This document shows, in pieces, positions 46,836 through 58,797 of a DNA stretch of 64,000 nucleotides. A program made the translations under genes and the position numbers. The notes below the pieces were generated by a model. The model made no database searches. It was not told where the DNA came from and was given only the letters and a program-made list of their open reading frames with translations. Position 1 is the first letter of the stretch. Each line of letters opens with the position of its first letter. Source of the DNA: Datisca glomerata (lineage: Eukaryota; Streptophyta; Magnoliopsida; Cucurbitales; Datiscaceae); the NCBI GenBank assembly GCA_003255025.1, contig QANY01013371.1:1013263-1077262 (forward strand), written 5' to 3'.

Positions 46836-49027
46836 TGTTGGGGGTTATTCTCTTAAAGTATATGTATTGATATTATAATATGAAATTTAATGGATTACAT
46901 TTTTCTTATAATTGTCATTTTAAATAGTTATTGAATAATTTATATAAATATCTTAAAATTTCTACATCCATCAATGAGACTATGATCTTGTATTAGTACG
47001 GGAGAATTAAGATCATAGATAATGAATAAAAATGTCAGCAACATATTAAAGTATGAAATTTTGAATGAATGGTTGTTAGTATGGTTCACTAAGAATTATG
47101 AATGTATGTGATCGAGATCTGGATCATTGATATGGATAGACATCTTAGTGAATATACTTTATATAGTAAGATTATATATGACAGGACCGATATGAATTAA
47201 TATCTTTATTAACATATCGTTTATCATGAAAATTTAATACACATCAATTTGATTATCATATGTAGGTCAGTCTGAATCCTGGGTAGTCATGAACTCATAT
47301 ACATGTCTATTGGATCTTTTAAATCACTCGTTAAGATTTGTTTATAAAATAAGCTAGTGACTTTTTTTTTTAAGATTCAGTGATATGGATGGTTGGAAAC
47401 ATGATCTTACAAGTTTTAGAATCCAAGATTTTCTAACAGATCGTATATTGGTTCCTTTAAGTGTTAGTTCTAGGACTGAATGGTTGTTGAGCTCAAATTT
47501 ATAATATGATTATAAATTAGACATTCACTAGTGAATTAATGGTACTTAAGGATCAAGAGGTAAGTAGAGGGGTAAAATGGTAATTCTGATCAGTTCTAAT
47601 TTATGAATCAATAATTGGAGGATAAAACTACTTGAAATAATTATATCAGTGGACTACACGAAAATACTCTGTAAATACATTTTATAATCTTTAAGAGTGC
47701 AATTTCATATTTATAGTGGAGTAATAATGAAATTAATAAATAAGATTATTTAATTAAAGAGTTTAATTAATAATCTGATTTATTGGAGCTTAACATTATA
47801 GGTCCATGGTCGTCAATTCACCTATGTACTACGCAGTCTATGGTGTAAATATTTCAGGCCATGAGAAAATAACTAACTTGTAAAAATAACTTTTATTCTA
47901 GGACAAGTACGTAAGTATAAGATAATTATGTGTGATTAATTAATTATCAATTATTTATATATAAATTTTGAAAATTATATATATATATATATATTTATAC
48001 ACACGCGATTATATTGATTAATTTTTTAATTATCGATAAGTATGATAAAATATTAATTTGTAAAATTAGATCATTATAAATTATTATTATTATTATTAGA
48101 TAATAATTTGAATCAACTAAATCTGTTAGTTGATAGAGATAATTGGTAATGTTAATTTTAAATCAACTGATATCTAGATATTTATCTGATTAAAATAAAT
48201 ATTTAATCCGCAGTAATTGTCACGTGTCAATCACTGATTGAGAAACAAAAATTGGCATTAACTATTGTAGTGCCACGTGGCACTACAGTAGTGCCGTGAC
48301 ATACAGTGTCGTGAGGCACTGTGATGGATCACAGCAACTACAGTGTTGTGTGGCACTACAGTTGTGTACAAATTGCAGCGGGCCCCACTGCAATGGTAAT
48401 TTTGAAATTAAATAATATTTAAAGTTTATCCATAAAAATATGATATAATATTATCTAGAAAATATATAGATATTATTCTATTAGCCTCAGTGTTGAAAAA
48501 GAGAGAAAAAAACACAATTGTTATCAGGGTGAATTTTCTCTGTGATTAAAAAATTAATCAAAAATCTCTATGAGAATAATCATCGTATTCTCTTAGAGAA
48601 TTGTCTCACAAAAATTAATCATTCTCAATAAATCTTTAGATCTTATGTGTTGAGTACATCTAGAGACAGAAAAATGCGTCTTTGATTATTATACGTGCTC
48701 ACACACGTCCTAGTGCGTTTAAGGATTGGTTTGGAAGATCTTGGTGTGGATCCCAAAGTCCGTTGTTCATGGGAACACATGAGTGTTGGCTTGCAAGGAC
48801 GCTCAATATAGACTACACGAGGTATATGATTCCTATCCATGTATGTCTCAGATTTATTATATAAATATATAATGGATCCTGATTGAAAACAATTTTTCAA
48901 AAAAAAGTTTTTATTTTGAAAACTGTTGTGTCGCGCTTGTTTATGTGTTATCAAAAAATATTCGTTTAATAAATTTTTAAAAAGCCACCAAGCCTCCCTC
49001 CGCTCGCATGTGCCACATTTTCCAATA
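46836..49027 (+). repeat. 5' LTR of Copia B (46.8 kb copy)
   Basis: Starts TGTTGGGGGTTATTC and ends TTTTCCAATA. It contains a perfect 22-bp palindrome (48266-48287) centred on CACGTG, within a longer group of GTAGTGCCAC-type inverted motifs (48260-48370). Confidence 0.9.
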
Positions 49028-49029
49028 AT

Positions 49030-49041
49030 TGGTATTAGAAC
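49030..49041 (+). promoter_or_regulatory. Primer-binding site of Copia B (degenerate)
   Basis: TGGTATTAGAAC two bases after the LTR end; two changes from TGGTATCAGAGC in the related copy at 22390-22401. Confidence 0.8.
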
Positions 49042-51017
49042 GGTCATTAGGTATTTGTATATTAAATACTGTGTGAGTATTATTGCATTTTTCATTATAT
49101 ATTTTGATATATGTGAATGAATGGATGATTTTTTTTTGAATGTGTGGTTAAATAATAGATCGTTAGTTGTATGGTGATTATTGGGTTATGCTTTGTTCTT
49201 TAATTTTTTCTTAGATCTTGTGTAAGTCGATTTGGAGCGTAGGAATTTTTGTAATTTTTTTATTTGAATATTATATTATAATTATTCCGATCACAAGAAG
49301 ACGAATGAGGAGGAAAACATAAAAATAGGAATTCCTAGGGAATATTAACGCCGGAATCGAAAATAGGATTTCTGGCGCTGGTGCCGCCGGAAAAAATCGA
49401 TTCTAGCGTCGAGCCCGCAGGAAAATCGGCGTCGTCGTGTCTGACGGGGTCGAAGGGCAGCGGCGGGGGACATCCGACAGCGGTGATGGGTGGCAGTGGG
49501 AGAGTCCTACCGTTGGTGGCAACTGTTGTCACATCTAGAAAAGTTTCGTAGAAACCCTTATACCAACTTATCATATCACTATAGATTTTTATGATAACCT
49601 AATTTTATCTATTATATTTTAAATTTTGAAATTAATGTAATTTTAAAATTAATTATTAAATATTAATTTAATGAAAATCAAAGGTTGATTAATTGATTGG
49701 GTTTAACTCAAGTTTGACTAAGGCGATAAATTGTTTATTGATGAAGTCAAATTCAATAATTTTAAAAGATAATTATAGAGATAATTTTTAGTTAAGAAAA
49801 CTAGATTTTGCTAATTAAAAGGGTTTTGTTCAAAACTTGAAGATTATGAAGATTGATATCTAGTGGAGAATGAGATATTTTGAAAATATATAATCTCGAA
49901 GTTCTTTTCGTAATTTTATTTCTTTATTTCAATAGTTGTAATTTAGAAATGCCCAATAATCACTAAGTCCATTATTATTTTTAATTGTTAAATAAATGTT
50001 TATTGATATGATTGATAAAATGATCATACATTAGTCGATCACATGACATACATGAAACCCTGCACAGTTTTATTTAATCATGCATATCTTCAGTAAAACA
50101 CATGATTTATTAGGATTATCCTAATATGTGTATATGAATTGTTTTGAGAAATCAATTGCATGTAAACCGCTAGATTTTTATTAGTTAAAACTTGATAACC
50201 ACAGCACTTCAAAGGCTACAGTAACCTTTAGGATAACCCATTTTATTAAAAGAGTTTTATTAAAGTTTGATGAATGTAATTAATAGGTTAATATAAGTGC
50301 ATCTAATTATGATTTAGGCTCTTTAGAAGGTTAAATGAACTTAGACAAATTAGATTGGATTAACTGTTAATTTCACATTCATGGGATTATTATTTTAACT
50401 AGTAATTAATTTAAAATTAATTGATTAGTTAAAATAGAAATACATTATCGTAAAATAGTGAGTGAGAGAAGGTGGATATGTCAATGTAACATACGATTTC
50501 CATTATTAGTATAACACCATGAGTTACAGTGAGAGCCTCGAGATAACTTTGTTTTCATCCCCCTTAGGAATGTTTCGAACTGTATCAATATCAAGGTTGG
50601 ACTTCTTAAGAAGATAGGACTAAGTGATATAGTTTAGTTTTGACCGAACCTAAGGCGGCATATTCTAAGTCAAGTCATGGAATCTGAAATAATAGGTTAC
50701 ACTCACAAAAACATAATTAAACTTTCATGTGGATGATTGTGGCTTGACCGAATAAGTGATACATTATTGTTAAAAGAAAAAATATGAAATATTTTAAGTT
50801 TTAATTAATAAGGATGAGAATGTCTAGAAAATAGTCTAAGATTAATTTGATCGACCCTAAGGCGGCACGCTAATTATTGGGTTGTTTTATCATGATTAGT
50901 AAATGTTAAATTTATGTGTTTCTTATGTTACATCGATGCATCACATTTACTTTTTGAATTCTGAATATTTATTTCAATTATATTGAATTATATATGTTTT
51001 ATTTTTCAACTATTATT
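49042..51017 (+). other. Long leader of Copia B
   Basis: Noncoding, about 2 kb. It shares blocks with 20430-22389: a GC-rich patch (49375-49520) and two CTAAGGCGGCA motifs (about 50650 and 50856), each preceded by a GACC box. No gene is present. Confidence 0.6.
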
Positions 51018-51918
51018 ATGTCTATCATGGGCAACCTTATTACTGCTTTACTTGCACTTGAAAAACTGAATGGTGATAATTTCATAAGATGAAAATCAAA
51101 TTTAAACTTGATGCTAATTTGTGAGAACCATAAATTTGTTCTTACTGAGAAATGTCATAAGTAGTCTGCTGGCAATGCCCCTACGAATGTTAGAGACAAG
51201 TTTGATGTTTGGATTCAATCCAACAACAAAGCAAAGTGCTACATGCTTGTGAGTATGAATGATGTTCTGAGAACCACACATGAGAGCATCGAGACTGCCT
51301 ATAAGATTGTGGAATCTCTACAAGCGATGTTTGGGCAACAGTCTTATCAAAGTCATCACGAGACTTCTAGGAGCTACATGACGACCAAGATGAAGAAAGG
51401 TACTTCTGTGCGTGAACATGTTTTGAACATAATCAACATAATGCATGAGGCAGAAGCACATGGACGACCATTGATGAACGAACTCAAGTCAGCATTATAC
51501 TTGAATCGCTCACACCCACTTTTTCTGCATTCACCACTAACTTTGTTATGAACAAGTTATAATTCACATGACCCAATTATTGAATGAACTGCAGACTTTT
51601 GAGTCACTCAATAAGAGTATGACCAAAGAGGGCAAGATAAATATTGCCAAGCAAAAACCTTCTTCCACTGTTGTTAAAAGTAACAAGAGGAAGAAGATCA
51701 ATGGTAAGGGTAAAGGTAAGAACAAGAAAGGGAAGAAAGCCAAGACATCACTGAAAAGCCAAAAAGAACAAGAACGACAACAAGCCCGTTTCCATTATGT
51801 GATTGAAGGTCATTGGAAGAGAAACTGTAACAAGTATCTCTCCAAACTGGAAAATAAAGGTAAATATGATTTACTTGTACTTGAAGCTTGTTTAGTAGAA
51901 TATGATTTGTCATCCTGA
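51018..51918 (+). pseudogene. Copia B gag
   Basis: Starts MSIMGNLITALLALEKLNGD. A stop replaces Trp in the NFIRxK block (about 51092) and another follows near 51161. The open frame 51243-51551 gives MLVSMNDVLRTTHESIETAY and MKKGTSVREHVLNIINIMHE. The frame at 51568-51918 carries the Lys-rich tail and a damaged zinc knuckle: HYVIEGHWKRNC, with the first Cys pair lost. Compare the copy at 20421-19630, which has kept CFQC. Confidence 0.85.
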
Positions 51919-53205
51919 ATACTGGATTCAAGAGCCACTAACCATGAATGTTCTTCTTTGCTGACGGCGAGGTCATTATGAGAGTTGGCAGTGGTGCGCT
52001 CGTGTCAGCGAAAGCATTGGGGACAAACTGCCTTAATTTTGGAAATAATCATTTAGTTTTGAACGATGATTATTATATTCCTGGATCTTTGAAAAATTTG
52101 ATTTCTCTTTCTCTTTTGCATGAACAATTATTTGAAGTTTCTTTAATTAATAATGAGTTTATTATTTCTAAGAATGAATTCAATATTTGTCATGCAAAAG
52201 TATTGAACAGACTGTATATACTTAAACCAACTGAACATGTGTTAAATAATTTTGAATTATTTAAAGTAGCAAAACCTAAAAAATAACAAATTACAAAGAG
52301 TTTCTATTGATGATAATAACACATATCTTTGGCATCATAGGTTAGGACATATTAATTTAAATAGGTTAAACAAGTTAACAACGCATAGTGCTTTGAGAGA
52401 ACTAAAAGTTGAAACTCTTCTTGTTAGTGAATTTTGTCTATACGGTAAAATGACCAAGAGACATTTCATTGGAAATGGTCAAAGAGTCAAAGAACCACTT
52501 GAGTTAGTGCATAGTGATGTTTGTGGACCGATCAATGTACAAGCTAGAGGTGAGTTTGAGTATTTTGTTATTTTTATTGACGATTACTCAAAATATGATT
52601 ATACTTACATAATGCATAGAAAGTTTGAAACTTTTAGAAAGTTTATAGACTTTAAAGCGGAAGATGAAAAGCAATTAGGTAAATCATTGAAAACCCTTAG
52701 ATCAGATCGAAGTGGTGAATACTTGAATTAAGAATTCAAAAATTACTTGCTGGAGTATAGAATCATACTCCAACTCACAACACCTGGAACTCCACAACAA
52801 AATGGTATTTCATAAAGGAGAAATCGAACATTATTAGATATGGTTAGGTCGATGTTAAGTTACTCATCACTACCACTTACATTTTGAGAATATGCATTAC
52901 ACACGGCAACATACATTTTGAATGTAGTGCCTTCTAAGTCTGTAAGTAAGACACTTTCAGAGTTACGGAATGGCTTCAAACCCAGTTTGCGTCATTTTCG
53001 TATATGGGGATGTCCAGCTCACGTTCATAGACCCAAGACTCGAAAGTTAGACTCAAGGTCTGAAGTATGCATATTCGTTGTCTATACTCCAGAGACTAGA
53101 TGTGTGTACTTTTATAGTCACAATGATAAAAAAGTGTTTGTATCGACCAATGTTACTTTCCTTGAACACGACTATATGAAAACTAAAAACCTCGAAGTGA
53201 AGTAA
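51919..53205 (+). pseudogene. Copia B protease and integrase
   Basis: The protease active-site region reads ILDSRATNHECSS (51910-51945), with Arg in place of the Gly of the D-S-G box. The GAG-pre-integrase follows: YLWHHRLGHINLNRLNKL (52321-52375) and CLYGKMTKRHF. The integrase core has LVHSDVCGPINVQARG, YFVIFIDDYSKYD (second Asp), and LRSDRSGEYLN, where a stop follows. It continues RRNRTLLDMVRSMLSYSS and LRHFRIWGCPAHVHRPKTRK to the frame end at 53205. Stops occur at about 52730, 52815 and 52888. Confidence 0.88.
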
Positions 53206-53389
53206 TTCTTGAGGAACTAACATCTGATGAGATCATACCACCTTCATTATCAACTGATAAACGACAAACCAAATAAACCACAGTTCATGTTAAGGAAACC
53301 CCAATGCAACGTCGTAGTGGGGGGTTGTAAGACAACCTATTCACTATAAACTAGAGGCATATGTCATAGTGTCTGACACTAATAAGAAC

Positions 53390-54715
53390 GATCCATTAGC
53401 TTATGAAGATGATATGAATGATCCTGAAAATGATAAATGACAAGATGCCATGAACCAAGAAATGGAATCGATGTATTTCAATTCCGTCTGGGAACTTGTA
53501 GATCCATCTAAAGATGTCATGCCCATTGGATGTAAATAGATATTCAAGAAGAAAATAGGTGCGGATGGGAAAGTAGAGACTTTGAAGGCACGGCTGGTAG
53601 CTAAGGTTCATACACAAAGGGAATGAGTCGATTATAAAGAGACATTCTCCCCTATTACCATGCTAAAATCCATTGGCATCCTTTTGTCCATTGCCGCTAG
53701 TTTGGACTACGAAATATGGCAAATGGATGTCAAGACAGCTTTTCTGAATGACTCTCTTGAAGAAAGTATCTATATGATACAACCATAAGAGTTCGTGAAA
53801 GGGGGCAAGACCCAAAAGTATGCAAGTTGCTTAAATCTATTTATGGATTTAAACAAGTATCTAGATCATGGAATCTTACTATTAATGAGATTATTAAAGC
53901 ATAGGCTTCGAGCAAAATGTTGACGAAACTTGTGTTTATAAATACATCAATGACAAGATAATGGTTTCTTAGTTCTTTATGTTGATGATGTTCTACTCCT
54001 TGTGAATGATGTAGAAACTTTGTCAAAGGTAAAGAAATGGTTGGCTGAGAAATTCCAAATGAAAGATTCGGGAGAGGCGAGCTATGTTCTAGGCATCTAA
54101 ATCTTAAGAGATAGAATGAACAAGCTCTGGGTACTTTCTCAAGCATCTTATTTTGATAAAGTGATGGAGAGATTCTTTATGGAGAATTCTAAGAAAGGTC
54201 AACTACCGACTAGACATGGAATTATCATCTCCAATGAGCAATGTCCTAAGACATCTCAAGAGGATGAGAACTCTGAGAAAGGTTCATTATGCTTGAGATG
54301 TTGGTATTCTCATATATGTCATGTTGTGTACGAGTCCAGACATCTGTTATGCAGTGAGATTTGTCAATCGTTATCAATCAAATCCTTGTTTAGAACATTA
54401 GGTTGTAGTAAAGAAACTTCTCAAGTATCTTAGGAGAACGAGAAACCATATGCTTATTTATTGAAGAGGAGACCTGAATCGCACTGGATATACTGATTAA
54501 GAATCAAATAAGGATAGTCGAGAGTCGACGTCTGGGTCATAGATCGAAGTGATCTGTTATGAAGATAACGTTGGACCATAATATGGCTCTGACTGTTATG
54601 GAGATAACGTTGGATCATAATATGGCTGATTCATTTACCAAGACACTTCTTGCGAAATCATTTGAGGGTCATGTGCGAAACATGAGGTTGAGAGAGATGC
54701 CACATTTGCTGTAGG
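53390..54715 (+). pseudogene. Copia B reverse transcriptase and RNase H
   Basis: Reads DAMNQEMESMYFNSVWELVD, VMPIGCK, KARLVAK, WQMDVKTAFLNDSLEESIYM (about 53725), then the catalytic box LYVDDVLLLVND (about 53978-54010), ILRDRMNKLWVLSQASYFDK (54108-54160), and the RNase H end MADSFTKTLLAKSFEGHVRN (54620-54680). The YVDD residues are intact, but several stops and frameshifts (for example around 53540, 53630 and 53790) disable it. Confidence 0.88.
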
Positions 54716-54728
54716 ACAAGTGGGAGAT

Positions 54729-56947
54729 TGTTGGGGGTTATGCCCTCAAAGAATGTGTATTGGCATTATAATATGAAATTTAGTGAAATTACATTTTTCT
54801 TATAATTGTCTTTTTAAATTATTATTGAATAATTTATATAAATATAAAAAAATTTATATTCATTAATGAGACCATGATCTTGTATTAGTACGAAAGGATT
54901 AAGATCATAGATAATGAATAACAACATCAGCAACATATTAAAGTATGAAATCTTTGATGAATGGTTTGCTAGTACGGTTCACTAAGTATTATGAATGGAT
55001 GTGATATAGATTCGGATCATTAATGCGGATAGATATCTTAGTGAATGTACTTTATATAATAAGATTATATATGACGTGACCGATGTAAATTAATATCTTT
55101 ATTAATATACCGTTTATCATAAAGATCTAATACACGTCAATTTGATGATCATATGTAGACCAGTCTAAATCCTAAGTAGCCATGAACTTCTATACATGTC
55201 TATTGGATCTTTTGATTGACTTGTTAAGGTTTGTTTGTAAAACAAACTAGTGACTTTTATTTTGGAGATTCAGTGATATGAATGGCTAGAAACATGATCT
55301 TACAAGATTTGGAATCCAAGCTTTCTTAACGGATCGTATATTGATTCCCTCAAGTGTTAATTCTGGAACTGAATAGTTATTGAGCTCAAATTTATAATAC
55401 GATTATAAATTAGTCATTCACTAGTGAATTAATGTTACTTAATGATCAAGATGTAATTAGAAAGGTAAAATGATAATTTTGACCAACTTTAATTTATGAA
55501 CCAATAATTGGATGACGGAACTACGTGAAATATTATATCAATGGATTACAACAGAATACTCTGTAAGTACATTATATAATCTCTAAGAGTGCAATTCCAT
55601 ATTTTTAGTGGAGTAATAATGGAATTAATAAATAAGATTATTTAATTAAAGAGTTTAATTGATAATCTAATTTATTGGAGCTTAAGATTATATGTCTATA
55701 GTTTTCAAGTCACCTTTGTACTACGCAGTCTATGGTGTGAATATTTCAGGACATGAAAAATGAGTGACTTGCAAAATGAATTTTTATTCTAGGGCAAGTA
55801 CGTAATTATGAGATAATTATGTGTGATTAATTAATTAATTTTGTTATTTATATATAAATTTTAGAAATTACATATATATATATATACATATATAATTATA
55901 TCGATTAATTTTCTAATTATTAATAAGTAACAGAATATCTAATTTGTGAAATTAGATAATTATAAATTATCTTTAGATAATAATTTGAATCAACTAAATT
56001 TTTTATTTGTGAACTAAAAGATAAATTAGTTGATAGGAATAATCGGATATGTTTATTTTAAATTAACTGATATCTAGATATTTATCTGATTAAAAAATAT
56101 TAAATTCACAGAAATTACCGCGTGTCAATCATTGATTGGAAATATAAGATTGACATGAACTACTGTAGTGTCACGTTGCACTACACTATTGGACGTGCAA
56201 TACTGTAGTGTCACACGACACTATAGTAGTGTCGTGACACAATGCTGTGAGGCACTGTGATGGATCACGACAACTGTAGTGTTGTGTGCCACGTGTCAAT
56301 CATAAATCGTAGTGGGTTCTACAACAATGTTAATTTAAAAATTGAATATTGTTTTCAGTTTATTTTCAAAAATCCGATATGTCATTATCTATAAAATATA
56401 TAGATATTATTATATCGAGCTCAGTGTTGAAAAAGAAAAAAACACAATTACTATCATGGTGAATTTTCTCTGTGATTAAAAGGTTAATCAAAAAACTCTG
56501 TCAGAATAATCATCGTATTCTCTCAGAGAATTGTCTCACAAAAATTAATCATTCTCAGTAAATCTTTAGATCTCATGTGTTGAGTACAACTAGAGACAAA
56601 AAAATGTTTTTGATTATTCTACCTGCTTACACACGTCCTAGTGCATTTGAGACTTGGAAGACCTTGATGTGGATCTCGAAATCCGTTGTTCGTGGGAACG
56701 CAGGATCGTCGATTGCAAGGACACTTAATATAAACTATAAGATATATATGATTCATATCCATGTATATCTCAGATTTAATATATAAATATATAATGGATC
56801 CTGATTGAAAAAAGTTTTCTAATAAAAGTTTTTATTTTGAAAACTGTTGCGTCGCACTTGTTTTTGTTTTATCAAAAAAATTTCATTTTTAATAAATTTT
56901 TAAAAGGCCACCACGCCTCTGCCGCGCGTGCATCGCGTTTTCCAACA
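54729..56947 (+). repeat. 3' LTR of Copia B (46.8 kb copy)
   Basis: Starts TGTTGGGGGTTATGCCC directly after the polypurine tract and ends TTTTCCAACA. It carries a decayed version of the CACGTG-centred palindrome cluster at 56155-56300. Confidence 0.9.
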
Positions 56948-57372
56948 ACAGCCTCATTAGTCATTCCTTCTTTGGAGTCATCACAAGGTTTTATCCATGA
57001 TAAAAACTACTTCATTAGCAAAATGGGAAAAACTTCATATTCCTCTCTTCACTGAGTCAATTGTTGCTTTACTCAAAGTTTAAATATCATTGGTAGCTTT
57101 TTAATATTGGGTTATTTGAAATTCTACACTTTTTCCATAGTGTCTAAGAATTTTTATATCCATTTTCCAAATTTCAGATCAACCTTCTCTTTCCTCATCA
57201 TTTATTTCACTTCCCCATGCAAAAATCACATCAACGTATACCCACTCCCTCACACTCTAAGCTCTCCTTTGTCCCTAGGTTCATTATTTCTTCAACAAAA
57301 CACCAGTCTTCTTCTTCTCTTCTTCTAATTCTCTTTGTTTCCGACTAGACTAAGCGACAGTGGCAATGCATT

Positions 57373-57516
57373 CAACGGTTTGACTTTTTCACTGAAGCTC
57401 TAGAGTACCGTAATGGGGCGGAGTGTGTCGTTTCGACCAGCAAAGAAACAGTGTCCTCCTGCAATCCGGCTTTGGTTCACATTGCGATGACCTTAGACTC
57501 CGAGTACCTCTGAGGC
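57373..57516 (+). pseudogene. GATL: GATL-type glycosyltransferase, 5' fragment
   Basis: One frame reads QRFDFFTEALEYRNG, then ETVSSCNPALVHIAMTLDSE and YL, then TGA where the family has CGA (Arg), then Gly. This is the N-terminal start of the GT8 domain of galacturonosyltransferase-like proteins (LVHIAMTLDxxYLRGS, from memory). Those Golgi enzymes act on pectin or xylan. Only about 47 residues remain. Homology stops exactly where the palindromic tandem array begins, so the gene was broken there. The upstream 57110-57370 is CT-rich and could be its former 5' region. Confidence 0.7.
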
Positions 57517-58135
57517 TATGATTACTTGAAGGGTTCAAGTACTCATGAAATTCTACTTGAACCCCTCAAATAGTTACATGACTTCTGTATAAACTGACAG
57601 TAACAGACAATTTGAGTACTTGAATGGTTCAAGTAATACTTTTTGACTAGTCAAACCCTTCAAGTAGTCACACTTTCTTTATATAAATCACTGCATGAAA
57701 TAAGATGCTACTTGAAGGGTTCAAGTAGTCATAAAATACTACTTAAACCCTTCAAACAGTTACATGAGTTTTAATAAACTGACGGCAACAAACAATTTGA
57801 CTACTTGAACGGTTCAAGTAATATTTTTTGACTACTTAAATCCTTTAAATAGTCAAACGCTCTCTATATAAATCACTGCATGAAATAAAATGACTATTTG
57901 AAGGGTTCAAGTAGTCATAAAATACTACTTGAACCCTTCAAGTAGTTACATGCTCTCTGTATAACCGACGACAACAAATAATTTGACTACTTGAACTGTT
58001 CAAGTAATATTTTTTACTACCTGAACCCTTCAAATAGTCATTTGTCTCCTATATTGATTTATCAAGAGAGCATGCGACTACTTGAAGGGTTCAAGTAGTC
58101 AAAAACTATTACTTGACTCCTTCAAGTGTCATTGA
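57517..58135. repeat. ~185-bp tandem array of perfect palindromes
   Basis: Units start at about 57522, 57712, 57892 and 58076. Each carries a palindrome with GGG centre (arms CTACTTGAA / TTCAAGTAG), a short spacer, and the same arms around CCC, plus further diverged copies about 90 bp on (TTGAACGGTTCAAGTAAT). Perfect examples: 57924-57946 (10-bp arms, CCC centre) and 58076-58100 (11-bp arms, GGG centre). Because the GGG and CCC versions are reverse complements, they can also pair with each other. The spacer ATATAAATCACTGCATGAAAT is shared by units 1 and 2. Confidence 0.92.
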
Positions 58136-58440
58136 ATATAAGTAATTTGCATTAGTTTGCTTACTAACCAAAACAAATAATTGCTTAGGGGGGGTAAAAA
58201 TAGATGCACTATCTGTACAAAATTCATACCATATACATAATAGATGATAAAACACATACAGTGTACATACAAGACTCATGTGCCCTCCCTACCTGTTGAT
58301 TGTTTTTTACTACAAAAGTTCCCACTATTAAATACCAGTGAAGCAAACTACAGAGACAAGTCTATAACCAACATAAAATTTCAGTCTATTACACATCATC
58401 TAAAGCAATTAAACAAGCTAAAATAAGGTTCTACTAAGCT
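58136..58440. other. Noncoding spacer
   Basis: No gene recognised; a 60-aa plus-strand open frame here has no family features. Confidence 0.5.
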
Positions 58441-58797
58441 AAACTACAAACGATTATGACAATTATAAACGTTAAACATATAATGTAAACATGGAATTTT
58501 TTTCAAAGTGTCTGATATACTCTCCAATGCTTGTATCCTAATATCTATGCGTTTGAGCTCATCATTGAGTTCTTTTAAATCGTTGTCCTTGCTACTAAGT
58601 TCATTTGTTTCATCAAGAGGGTTGCACCAACTAAAATATTCACACTTGTTCTGCTTGCAACAATAATACAATCTATTTTTGTTTCAATCTAACTCTGATA
58701 TCTTCACAACAGTCTTTCTCCTGTAAGTACATATTTTATTAACAAATCTCAAGCCTGCTTGTGCAAAACCATTAGCACTAGAACTTGACATCCTGTA
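58441..58797 (-). pseudogene. GRF-type zinc-finger protein remnant
   Basis: Minus strand from ATG at 58797: MSSSSANGFAQAGLRF, KICTYRRKTVVKIS, a TGA, then NRLYYCCKQNKCEYFSW. From there follow NPLDETNELSSKDNDLKELN and a predicted coiled coil to LYNCHNRL. Plant GRF-finger proteins have CxCG...NPGRxFYxC...CxFFxW followed by a helical tail. Here one Cys of the first pair is Tyr, the finger is interrupted by a stop, and the second Cys pair and FSW remain. Such proteins are often near transposons. The total length (~118 aa) is normal for the small members. Confidence 0.6.

Larger units (their letters stand above)
46836..56947 (+). mobile_element. Copia retrotransposon, family B, full-length but decayed
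   Basis: LTR (46836-49027), primer-binding site (49030-49041), ~2-kb leader, gag (51018-51918), protease, integrase, RT and RNase H (to about 54715), polypurine tract (AAGTGGGAGA, 54719-54727) and LTR (54729-56947) are all in canonical order. It belongs to the same family as 17079-24561. Stops and frameshifts occur in every domain and the two LTRs differ noticeably, so it is an old, inactive insertion. The bases flanking the element (GTAAC and ACAGC) do not match, so no target duplication is claimed. Confidence 0.93.

Noticed and set aside
46831..56952. Target-site duplication around the full-length Copia B
   Set aside because: Flanking five-base words GTAAC and ACAGC do not match; not claimed.
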